Positions 14,629 to 21,101 of a DNA stretch of 44,835 nt are shown one piece after another. The notes beneath the pieces are model-generated. The model saw only the letters and a list, made by a program, of their open reading frames with translations. It was not told the origin of the DNA and did no database searches. Source of the DNA: Actinomyces sp. Its GTDB lineage: Bacteria > Actinomycetota > Actinomycetes > Actinomycetales > Actinomycetaceae. The stretch's first letter is position 1. Each line of letters begins with the position of its first letter. The stretch covers positions 1 through 44,835 of the forward strand of contig NZ_JAUMUL010000024.1 in NCBI RefSeq assembly GCF_030530635.1, in the 5' to 3' direction. A program made the translations under genes and the position numbers.

Positions 14629-15315
14629 TCAGGTGTCCAGGTCGGCGTATGCGTCCGGGACGTCGGCGACCGCCTCGGCGATGGGCGTCTGGCCGTCGCG
14701 GAAGGGGATCACCTTCCCGATGCTGGCGGGCTCGGCGAGCACTGCGGCAATCACAGCGGCGACGTTGGCGCGCGAGGTGGGCGCCTGTGCCCCGCCGTCG
14801 AAACGGCCGACGTCGATGCTGCCGGTCGGCTCATCCAGGGTCAGCAGGCCGGGGCCGACGATCGTCCACTCCAGGTCGGATGCGGCCAGGTGGCGGTCGG
14901 CGGCGAGCTTGGCCATGGCGTAGGTGCGCAGCGGGTGATCGGCCGGGACCGGGTCCTGGCCGTGAGAGGCGGCGAAGGAGACCATCACGTAGCGGGGCAC
15001 GGAGGCGGCACGGGCCGCCTCCATCGAGCGGATGGCGGCGTCACGGTCAACGGCCTCGGTACGCTGCGGGCCGCCCTTGCCGCCGGCGCCGGCAGACCAG
15101 ACGACGGCGTCGGCGCCGTCGAATGCGGCGGCGAGCTCCTGCTCGCTGGCATCCTCCGCGGACACCACCAGCGCAGTGGCACCGGCCGCCTCCACGTCAC
15201 CGGCCTGTTCGGGGTCGCGGATGAGGGAGACGACGTCGTCGCCGCGCTCGGCCAGGAGCGGGGCGAGCAGCAGGGCTACCTTGCCGTGGCCGCCGACGAT
15301 TACGATGCGGGACAT
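14629..15315 (-). CDS. NAD(P)H-binding SDR-like oxidoreductase
   Basis: The protein is 228 residues. An open frame extends further upstream, but ATG 15315 has AAGAAGG upstream and begins MSRIVIVGGHGKVALLLAPL, a Rossmann GGxGxxG dinucleotide-binding motif. DAVVWSAGAGGKGG, then YVMVSFAASHGQDPV and TYAMAKLAADRHLAASDLEW follow, typical of the atypical SDR/NmrA-like (SDR_a5) group. The YxxxK pair appears as YAMAK. The substrate is unknown; many relatives are annotated as NAD(P)H-binding or epimerase-like proteins. It converges on the sirtuin gene. Confidence 0.88.
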   Translation of the reverse strand: MSRIVIVGGHGKVALLLAPLLAERGDDVVSLIRDPEQAGDVEAAGATALVVSAEDASEQELAAAFDGADAVVWSAGAGGKGGPQRTEAVDRDAAIRSMEAARAASVPRYVMVSFAASHGQDPVPADHPLRTYAMAKLAADRHLAASDLEWTIVGPGLLTLDEPTGSIDVGRFDGGAQAPTSRANVAAVIAAVLAEPASIGKVIPFRDGQTPIAEAVADVPDAYADLDT

Positions 15316-15482
15316 TTTCAAACCTTCTTCCGTGCTAGCGGGCCGCGTTGCGCGCAGCCCCTCGCACTTGGGCGTCCGTGGACACTCGTCCACGGCAGGA
15401 TTCATCCTGTCACCGCGAGCCGGGGGTGTCCACGCCACGGCCCGTCAACGCCCCTGGTTACGCCTCGGCCGAACGCGCCGGT

Positions 15483-16214
15483 TCAACGGGAATAGCGCGC
15501 CACGAAGTTCGACAACACCTTCCAGGAGTCGGACACGTCCTGACGGCGCACATCGTCCTGAATCTCCGGCAGACGGTCGTCGTCGAAGTAGCCGTGACCG
15601 GCGTAGAAGGCCAGCCGGTGAGCCAGATAGTCCCCGTCCAGTTCGGGATGGAACTGGGTGGCGTAAAGGTTGGTGTGCACCCGCAGCACCTGCACGGGGC
15701 AAGCCGCGGAAGAGGCGAGGACGACGCCGCCGGCGGGCGGGGTGGACACCGCCTCGGTGTGAGCCACGAAGGCCTGGAAGGACGCGGGCATCCCCTCCAT
15801 CAGGGGGTCGACCCGGCCCGCCTGCGTCAACTCCACCTGCGGGTAGGAGACCTCCTCCCCGTAGGTGCCGTCGACCACGCCGCCCTCGTGTCTGGTGAGC
15901 AGACCCAGGCCGTAGCAGGCGCCCAGGAAGGGGAAGTCCGCATCCAGGAGGCGGGTGATCAGGGCATTGAGCTCGCCCTCGACGCGCAACTGCACCTGGC
16001 TCTTGGCGTGCTGCGGGGTGGAGGAGTTGAAGGGTGAGCCGCCGACGATGATGCCGGACCAGTCCGCTAAGTCGATGTCCGGCATGGGCACGGCTTCGAG
16101 GCGGTGACGGATCAGGGAGGACTCGTCGAGCCCGGTACGCAGCAGGAAGGCCTCGTACTCGGCGTCGGCGGGCTCGTCGTCGGCGCGGGCGGCCAGCATG
16201 AGGAAGGGTTTCAC
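15483..16214 (-). CDS. Class I glutamine amidotransferase
   Basis: The protein is 243 residues from a GTG at 16214. It carries the full GATase1 triad: Cys100 in LGACYGLGLL, and His189 and Glu191 in TQFHPELD. It has the same length and layout as the Cys/His-less homologue at 12985-13725, and segments such as SSTPQHAKSQVQLRVEG align directly. GuaA-like stand-alone amidotransferases hydrolyse glutamine or gamma-glutamyl substrates; the substrate here is unknown. Confidence 0.88.
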   Translation of the reverse strand: MKPFLMLAARADDEPADAEYEAFLLRTGLDESSLIRHRLEAVPMPDIDLADWSGIIVGGSPFNSSTPQHAKSQVQLRVEGELNALITRLLDADFPFLGACYGLGLLTRHEGGVVDGTYGEEVSYPQVELTQAGRVDPLMEGMPASFQAFVAHTEAVSTPPAGGVVLASSAACPVQVLRVHTNLYATQFHPELDGDYLAHRLAFYAGHGYFDDDRLPEIQDDVRRQDVSDSWKVLSNFVARYSR

Positions 16215-16253
16215 GAGGCAGAGACTAGATGATTGACGCCGCTCACGGCTCGC

Positions 16254-17069
16254 TCATCCCAGGGCGGCGATGACCCTCTCCACCGCGGTAAGGACCAGGT
16301 CGGGGGCGGGCGTCTGCCGGAAGTCGGTGGTGGGCGGCGCTGCGGCGCGTCGGCCGCCGCCCCGGCTCTCCGTGCCGGCCACGGCGTCGATCAAGGCCAG
16401 GGCCGCCACGCGCACTCCGCGGGAGGACAGGGCCATGGCCTCGGCAACGGTGTCCGTCACAACGACGTCGGCGCCCAGGGCCGCCAGAACACGGGCCTCC
16501 GTCGGGCTCGGGCGCACCGGCCCGGGGGTGAGTGCGGCGACGGCGGAGGAGCGCACGCCGTCCAGTCCAGACAGTTCAGCGGTCAGGGACTGATCCCAGG
16601 ACGCCTCCACCGTCGTGTTAGCGGGGAACAACGGCATGCCGACCAGATTCAGGTGGTCACTTAGGGCGACGAAGTCCCCCGGAGCCGAGCCGCCGAGACT
16701 AACGGCGCGAGTGACCAGGAGGGCTGCCCGCACACCCGCGCCGGGGGCGATGCGGGCCAGGGCGGTGGTGCTCCGTGCGGGCACGCCTTCGAACAGGCTG
16801 GTGCGGCCGCGGGCCACAAGCACGCCGACGCCGTCGTGATCATAGGAGCACAGGGCGTCCTCCTGGCCGGAACCGACAGGTGCGGACACGCCGGGGAGGA
16901 ACGACATGCGCACGCGCGAGGACGGCCTCCCCCAGGTCTCATCCAGTTCGGTCAGCAGACCGGACTCGGCGACCACGAGTAGATCATGCCGCTGCCGACC
17001 GGTGGCCAGGACGATTGAGGCGCCGGCGGGGTCTTCATCCCAAGCTCCGGCTGCGGGCTGTGTGGCCAC
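16254..17069 (-). CDS. Diverged purine-nucleoside-phosphorylase-like protein
   Basis: The protein is 271 residues, with a GTG start preceded by GAGGGGGC. The layout follows trimeric PNP (PunA/DeoD-like): HDLLVVAESGL at the phosphate loop, VLVARGRTSLFEG for the GRxHxYEG motif, LLVTRAVSLGGSAPGDFVAL then DHLNLVGMPLF for the NAAGG...DHIN region, and EARVLAALGADVV then VAEAMALSSRGVRVAALALI at the base-binding end. The His of GRxH and the Asn-Ala-Ala of NAAGG are missing and the usual base-contact Asn appears as Asp, so activity or specificity is probably altered. It lies 39 bases upstream of the amidotransferase gene in the same direction. Confidence 0.72.
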   Translation of the reverse strand: MATQPAAGAWDEDPAGASIVLATGRQRHDLLVVAESGLLTELDETWGRPSSRVRMSFLPGVSAPVGSGQEDALCSYDHDGVGVLVARGRTSLFEGVPARSTTALARIAPGAGVRAALLVTRAVSLGGSAPGDFVALSDHLNLVGMPLFPANTTVEASWDQSLTAELSGLDGVRSSAVAALTPGPVRPSPTEARVLAALGADVVVTDTVAEAMALSSRGVRVAALALIDAVAGTESRGGGRRAAAPPTTDFRQTPAPDLVLTAVERVIAALG

Positions 17070-17190
17070 GGCTGCCCCCTCTCGTTGTGCTCATCAGTAT
17101 GTCCCGCGATGAGCCTACCCGGCTCATCGGGTTCCGGGCTCCGCCCGCACGGCGAAACGGGCAAATGATGCGTCCGCAACGCGTGACGGG

Positions 17191-17225
17191 GATTACAGGT
17201 GCTTCGGGTTTGGGGGTGTGGTGGT
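17191..17225 (+). repeat. GGGCTCTTC repeat, copy 3
   Basis: GATTACAGGTGCTTCGGGTT followed by TGGGGGTGTGGTGG. It shares the GATTAC lead-in with copy 4 at 17655. Confidence 0.6.
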
Positions 17226-17366
17226 GCGGTACGGAGTGGCGGTGCGGCGCTCTGGAGCGCCGCCCGGTGGGGCTTCCTTGACGACCGACCGGCGCCCCGG
17301 AGAGCGTGTCCCGAGCCCGTCCGGCTCATGCGCCTTGGCGCGGCCGTCCCGCGCCGGGCATCGAGT

Positions 17367-17481
17367 ACACGAGTTGACGTCGCAGACACGACTTCGCCTC
17401 CAGCACACGAGTTTTGGAGGTTTACAGGTGTTTAGCACGTGCATAACGCCAAAAACCCGTGTCGACGCCACCAACTCGTGT
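17367..17481. repeat. Nested palindrome, copy P1
   Basis: The outer arms ACACGAGTTG (17367-17376) and CAACTCGTGT (17472-17481) are perfectly complementary. Inside, a core at 17405-17462 runs from ACACGAGTTTTGGAGG to CCAAAAACCCGTGT around a centre with GGTG and CACGTGC. Three other copies share this outer-arm plus inner-hairpin design (23908, 41239, 44636). Confidence 0.72.
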
Positions 17482-17654
17482 TCACGACGCCCTCCTGTCC
17501 CGCCATCTCAGGCACCTCGCCCACACCACCCTCACCCTGCTGGACAGCACCAGGTCTACACCTCATTCTCGCCGGACCCCTGGCCGAAAGAGACACCGAC
17601 CCGAACGACCCGAACACCACCCCTCACATCCCAAACCCGCACCGAACCACCACA

Positions 17655-17684
17655 GATTACGGGCTCTTCCGGTTTGGGGGTGGT
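17655..17684 (+). repeat. GGGCTCTTC repeat, copy 4
   Basis: GATTACGGGCTCTTCCGGTT followed by TGGGGGTGGT, the clearest copy. Its inverted partner is probably 19345-19379, on the far side of the IS5 element. Confidence 0.65.
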
Positions 17685-17781
17685 CAAGTCCTGTGCGGTG
17701 GTTGTGGTGGGGCTGCGGCAGAACTGTCGCCGATGCCCTGAGACCTAACAGGGGCCGGGGTGTCTGCTTGGCCGGTTGGGC

Positions 17782-17854
17782 GTTAACAACGCAACTTAAC
17801 GTTCTGCTGTATTCCTCGGGGGCCTTCAGCAGACGGGTAACCGGCGTTGTTAAC
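17782..17854. repeat. Inverted repeat with GTTAACAACGC ends
   Basis: GTTAACAACGC (17782-17792) and GCGTTGTTAAC (17844-17854) are perfect inverted arms. Inside them CTGCTG (17804-17809) and CAGCAG (17827-17832) also pair, giving a two-part stem with an 18-base loop. AGCAGACGGGTAACCGGCGT is loosely repeated downstream as AGCAGACCGGGAAGCGGCGT at 17868. Function unknown. Confidence 0.6.
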
Positions 17855-18271
17855 CCCTAAGTGGCGTAGCAGACCGGGAAGCGGCGTTGCAGATGGGCCC
17901 GCTTCCGGGCACCGGGGTGGTCGGCGGCCAGGTGCGGCCGGGTCCGGCACGGTGAGCCGGCGCGATTGAACCGGCACGGCTCACCACAGCACGGCCCATC
18001 GCATCCCTCGCCTCGCACCACGCGGCCACCACACCCACCAGCACCAAGGGCCAACCTGGATGGCCTGGTGGGGGTTGTTCGAGGACGCCGGTTAGCCGTC
18101 GACGACGCGGCCCGGCCCTCGAGGACGCCGCCCGGGAGGGCGTCCTCGGCGGCTAGGGCGTGTTGCGTAAGTGGGTGGGGTGGTCGGCGTGGTGTGCGGA
18201 ACAAGGTGAGGCCTTCGGGGTATCACGGGTGGTGTGAAAACAGACCATGACACCGCCAAAGGCCTCGACCG

Positions 18272-18572
18272 TTGAGCATAGACGCCTACGCCCGTCATGA
18301 CCTGACCGACGCCCAGTGGGAGCTGCTTGCGCCCCTGCTGCCGCGTGAGTCGGGAAGGGGACGGCCCCGGGTGTATCCGCTGCGGGACATGATCAACGCC
18401 ATACGATGGAGAACCAGAGTCGGGGCGCCCTGGCGCGACATCCCACCCCACTACGGGCCGTGGTGGCGCGCGTACGCCCTGTACCGGGCCTGGCAACTGG
18501 CCGGGATATGGGAGCGCATCGAGTCCGCCCTGGTCGCCCAGGCCGACACCGCCGGCAAGAACCGGCTGGCGG
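18272..18572 (+). CDS. IS5 transposase, N-terminal part (frame A)
   Basis: The frame reads MSIDAYARHDLTDAQWELLA, then PLLPRESGRGRPRVYPLRDM, INAIRWRTRVGAPWRDIPPH and YGPWWRAYALYRAWQLAGIW. This is the N-terminal helix-turn-helix-like domain (DUF4096-type) of IS5/IS427 transposases. Homology stops near 18553, where the catalytic domain continues in the +1 frame; the remaining open frame to 19675 is not transposase. I end the feature where frame B begins. Either one-base frameshifting joins the halves or the copy is inactivated; no homopolymer slippery site is visible around 18553-18563. Confidence 0.8.
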
Positions 18573-19157
18573 GTGTCGGTGGACTCCACGACCTGCCGGG
18601 CACATGTGCACGCCGCCGGGGCCCGCAAGGACAGCCCCCAGCAGGTGGACGGGGACCCCGAGGACCACGCCCTGGGAGTCTCCCGGGGCGGGTGGTCGAC
18701 CAAGGTTCATGCCGCCACCGACGCCGCCTGCGGCCTGCTGGCCCTGCTGATCACCGCCGGACAGGCAGCCGACTGCCCGATGATGATCCCCGTACTGGAA
18801 GAGATCCGGGTGACCCGTCCGGGGCCGGGAAGGCCCCGCACACGCCCGCAGATGGTGCTCGCGGACAAGGCCTACTCCTCAAAAGCGAACCGGGACTGGC
18901 TCAGAGCCCACCACATCAAGGCCACCATCCCCATCAAGGCAGACCAGGCCGAAAACCGCCACCGACGCGGCAGCGCCGGGGGCAGGCCGCCCGCCTTCGA
19001 CCCGGCCGCCTACAAGGACCGCAACGCTGTGGAGCGCTGCTTCGGCCAACTCAAGCACAACCGAGCCATGGCCACCAGATACGACAAACTCGCCGTCCGC
19101 TACCAAGCCACCACCCACACCGCCAGCATCGACCACTGGCTCAAACGACCTACATAA
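18573..19157 (+). CDS. IS5 transposase, catalytic part (frame B)
   Basis: The frame gives 194 residues from a GTG, but homology extends a few codons upstream (WRVSVDSTT), so it probably is normally reached by frameshifting from frame A. The DDE residues are visible: Asp in SVDSTTCRAH, Asp in MVLADKAYSSKANRDWLR, and Glu in AVERCFGQLKHNRAMATRYD. The stop lies 7 bases inside the right end of the element. The catalytic domain is complete, so function depends on the frameshift. Confidence 0.85.
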   Translation: MSVDSTTCRAHVHAAGARKDSPQQVDGDPEDHALGVSRGGWSTKVHAATDAACGLLALLITAGQAADCPMMIPVLEEIRVTRPGPGRPRTRPQMVLADKAYSSKANRDWLRAHHIKATIPIKADQAENRHRRGSAGGRPPAFDPAAYKDRNAVERCFGQLKHNRAMATRYDKLAVRYQATTHTASIDHWLKRPT

Positions 19158-19233
19158 CACGACCTAGCCCACGTCGTGGAGGTTTAACCCGCGTCCTCGA
19201 CAACCACCCGGCCAACGCCGAGAGCGCCTCTAC

Positions 19234-19309
19234 CGGCCCGACAACGTCCCCGCCGGCCCGAAAACGACCTTGTAAGCCCGAACACGACCTGCACTGGCCG
19301 AACACGACC
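19234..19309 (+). repeat. Degenerate tandem repeat, ~20-bp unit, four copies
   Basis: CGGCCCGACAACGTCC, CGGCCCGAAAACGACC, AGCCCGAACACGACC and TGGCCGAACACGACC start about every 20-21 bases. The constant part is CCCGAAMACGACC. It might be a protein-binding array. Confidence 0.6.
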
Positions 19310-19344
19310 CCCACACCGCAGCCCGGGCCTAAGCCACCACCTCG

Positions 19345-19379
19345 CACACCACACCCACAAACCGGAACAGCCAGATTAC
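19345..19379 (-). repeat. GGGCTCTTC repeat, copy 5 (inverted)
   Basis: Read on the minus strand it is GTAATCTGGCTGTTCCGGTT then TGTGGGTGTGGTGTG. The GTAATC lead-in mirrors the GATTAC of copies 3 and 4. It pairs in inverted orientation with copy 4, with the IS5 element between them. Confidence 0.6.
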
Positions 19380-19622
19380 GTAGCGCGAACACGGTGCACC
19401 AGTCCTGCACGTCACAGGCAGGACCGCGATCGACCGATTCGAACTGGGCCCACTCCACTCGCGCCCACAAACCGGAGCAGTCGAAGGCTTCTTCACAGCT
19501 TTGGCGGAGCCCCCATGCGATCACGACCTTTCCGCACAATCGCACGGAAGGCGCGGGAGTTTCGCGGCGGGTCACCCCTACGAGCAACCCTCTCAAATTA
19601 CAGTGGCATGCCACATGCGGTA

Positions 19623-20162
19623 CTACATGGAGCGTTCGTAATAGAAGCGCGAGCCGTACAACGCGACGAGGTTGACCCAGATACCGATGATTGCGACGGT
19701 GCCCAACTGGACTTCCACGTCTAGCAGCGCCAGGAACAGCACCCCCAGGAACAAGAACCAGTCCACCCTGCCGGTCAACGCCCAGGCCGACTTCCAGATG
19801 AGCTCGTCGCGCTCATCCTCGGTGCCGTCCAGCGCGCGCGAGTAGGAGCTGCCGCCGCGCCGACGCACCCACCAACCGATCAACCAGAAGGCGAAGATCG
19901 CCGCAGTCACACCCGTGACGTAGCCACTCAGAGAGTCCGCCTCGCGACGGCCGGGATTGTGCACAAAGGCGACCGCGAGAACTATCAGCAGGACGACAGC
20001 GGCGATAAAGGAGGCAATCCGCACCTTGCGGCGCCGGGACGCCTTGGCCGTCTCCTGCGGGAAACCCATGGCGGAAGGATTGGTGTCATCGTCCGCCGCC
20101 ATGCGCTTGTTGGGCTTGCCGGCCTCGTCCGGTGTGCTGGGGCTCTCGGGCTGGTCGGACAT
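19623..20162 (-). CDS. Membrane protein paired with XRE regulator
   Basis: The protein is 179 residues, with ATG 20162 preceded by GGAGATC. About 45 charged or disordered residues are followed by a basic stretch (ASRRRKVRIASF) and four hydrophobic segments: IAAVVLLIVLAVAFVH, then TGVTAAIFAFWLIGWWV, then VDWFLFLGVLFLALLDV and VAIIGIWVNLVALYGSRFYY. Its 5' end overlaps the 3' end of the regulator gene by 77 bases in another frame, so expression is tightly linked. DUF2178-type membrane proteins are often encoded next to such small XRE regulators. The biochemical role is unknown. Confidence 0.8.
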   Translation of the reverse strand: MSDQPESPSTPDEAGKPNKRMAADDDTNPSAMGFPQETAKASRRRKVRIASFIAAVVLLIVLAVAFVHNPGRREADSLSGYVTGVTAAIFAFWLIGWWVRRRGGSSYSRALDGTEDERDELIWKSAWALTGRVDWFLFLGVLFLALLDVEVQLGTVAIIGIWVNLVALYGSRFYYERSM

Positions 20163-20343
20163 GGAAGATCTCCTCGACTGCTTTTCCGAAGTAGCGGGCG
20201 ATGGCGATGGCTAGCGGCAGGGAGGGATCGTAGCGGCCCTTCTCAATGGAGTTGATGGACTGGCGGGACACGCCGACGGCCTCGCCCAGCTGCGCCTGGG
20301 TGAGACCCTCGGCCTCACGCAGGGCGCGCACGTCGTTATCCAT
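20086..20343 (-). CDS. Small XRE-family (Cro/CI-type) regulator
   Basis: The protein is 85 residues. ATG 20343 has GAGGAGAT upstream; the longer frame from 20421 is not needed. It reads MDNDVRALREAEGLTQAQLG, then EAVGVSRQSINSIEKGRYDP, then SLPLAIAIARYFGKAVEEIF, a complete helix-turn-helix of the short single-domain type that accompanies membrane proteins in Firmicutes and Actinobacteria. The last ~18 residues (Arg/Gln/Gly) extend over the start of the next gene and are probably unstructured. It may bind the CTTGACA/TGTCAAG repeats found at 20993-21034; this is speculative. Confidence 0.88.
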   Translation of the reverse strand: MDNDVRALREAEGLTQAQLGEAVGVSRQSINSIEKGRYDPSLPLAIAIARYFGKAVEEIFHVRPAREPQHTGRGRQAQQAHGGGR

Positions 20344-20483
20344 CACGATCTCCTCTGTCGCTCCAGCACAATGGTAGCGAAGGCCCTGGTGGTGGGCGGC
20401 GTCGGGCGCCACAGGGCTCAAGTGGCCCGGGATCGCGGCGGGCCGCCGCGGGAGCGGCCGACCCTACCGCGGCAAGGCGTGGT

Positions 20484-20906
20484 TCACGCCTCACCTTCGC
20501 CGGTCGTCTGCTCCCGAGCGGCAAAGGCCATCGCGTTGCCGGCGACGCTGACGAGCAGGACGGCGATGCCCACGCCGCTAAGCACGAGGCTTCCATCCGT
20601 AGAGCCGACCAGCTGCGCGACCATGGATGCGCACAGGCCGATCAGCATGAGGGTTGCCCACAGACCGACCATCTCCGGGGAGCCCGCAGACACCGCCACC
20701 GCACCGGAGCGACGCCGGGCACGGCGGCGAAAGTGCCCATACAGCGCACCCGCCAGCAGACCGCCGGCTCCCAGCCCGAGGCCGAGGTCGAGCACGAAGC
20801 GACGCTGATCGGGCAGGGCAATGGCGACCACGGCACCAACCAGGAACGCCGCGGCGGCGATCACGGTCAGACGGGTCCTCATCGTTTGCAAAGCCGGCCA
20901 GTTCAT
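20484..20906 (-). CDS. Four-TM membrane protein upstream of XRE regulator
   Basis: The protein is 140 residues, with ATG 20906 and a perfect AAAGGAG ribosome binding site. TM segments: LTVIAAAAFLVGAVVAIAL, LDLGLGLGAGGLLAGALYG, VGLWATLMLIGLCASMVAQL and LVLSGVGIAVLLVSVAGNAM. A basic cytoplasmic loop (HFRRRARRRSGA) lies after the second. It heads the minus-strand series that continues with the XRE regulator and the second membrane protein. Function unknown. Confidence 0.8.
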   Translation of the reverse strand: MNWPALQTMRTRLTVIAAAAFLVGAVVAIALPDQRRFVLDLGLGLGAGGLLAGALYGHFRRRARRRSGAVAVSAGSPEMVGLWATLMLIGLCASMVAQLVGSTDGSLVLSGVGIAVLLVSVAGNAMAFAAREQTTGEGEA

Positions 20907-20992
20907 GTGGGTCTCCTTTCGGATCGATTTTCAGACGGGAGGGCTCGGCACAACGTCCGCGCAGCCGGAGCCGAGACCCAATGTCCAGCGCC

Positions 20993-21034
20993 CTTGACAT
21001 GACTAGCATGCTTGACACCATCGTCCGTGTCAAG
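20993..21034. promoter_or_regulatory. CTTGACA repeat cluster, candidate operator
   Basis: CTTGACA occurs at 20993-20999 and 21011-21017, and its complement TGTCAAG at 21028-21034. The last two form a 7 bp inverted repeat with 10 bases between, and the first two are spaced 18 bases apart. The cluster lies in the gap between the divergent membrane-protein gene (20906) and hrpB (21102), so it may be an operator and/or overlapping -35 elements. Confidence 0.45.
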
Positions 21035-21101
21035 TTCGTTTGTCCATCACAGATGTCCGCTCGCCGTCAGCCTTACCGTGCGGTGCGGGCATGATGGGCG
21101 G

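Larger units (their letters stand above)
17070..18155. other. Repeat-dense intergenic region
   Basis: No credible gene is seen. It holds GGGCTCTTC repeats at 17191-17225 and 17655-17684, a perfect 9 bp-arm hairpin at 17244-17263 (GCGGCGCTC/GAGCGCCGC), the nested palindrome at 17367-17481, an inverted repeat at 17782-17854, and a hairpin at 18120-18146 (GAGGACGCC/GGCGTCCTC) next to the IS5 end. Confidence 0.65.
18156..19164 (+). mobile_element. IS5-family insertion sequence
   Basis: The element is 1009 bp. The ends GGGCGTGTTGCGTAAGT and, at the right end read on the minus strand, GGTCGTGTTATGTAGGT are imperfect inverted repeats. It is flanked by TA at 18154-18155 and 19165-19166 inside CTAG, fitting the short TA/CTAG target preference of the IS5/IS427 group. 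It holds one transposase in two frames. It sits inside an inverted repeat: GTTGTTCGAGGACGC around 18071 is mirrored by GCGTCCTCGACAAC around 19191. Confidence 0.82.
19165..19622. other. Intergenic gap with short tandem and inverted repeats
   Basis: No credible gene. After the IS end come four degenerate ~20 bp repeats of CGGCCCGAAAACGACC type (19234-19309) and an inverted GGGCTCTTC copy at 19345-19379. Minus-strand open frames here look like non-coding GC-rich sequence. Confidence 0.55.

Noticed and set aside
19150..19614. A 154-residue minus-strand gene next to the IS
   Set aside because: It covers the tandem and inverted repeats, has no recognisable domain and no ribosome binding site.
18272..19675. 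One 467-residue protein
   Set aside because: Transposase homology leaves this frame near 18553; the rest is a chance open frame in GC-rich DNA.
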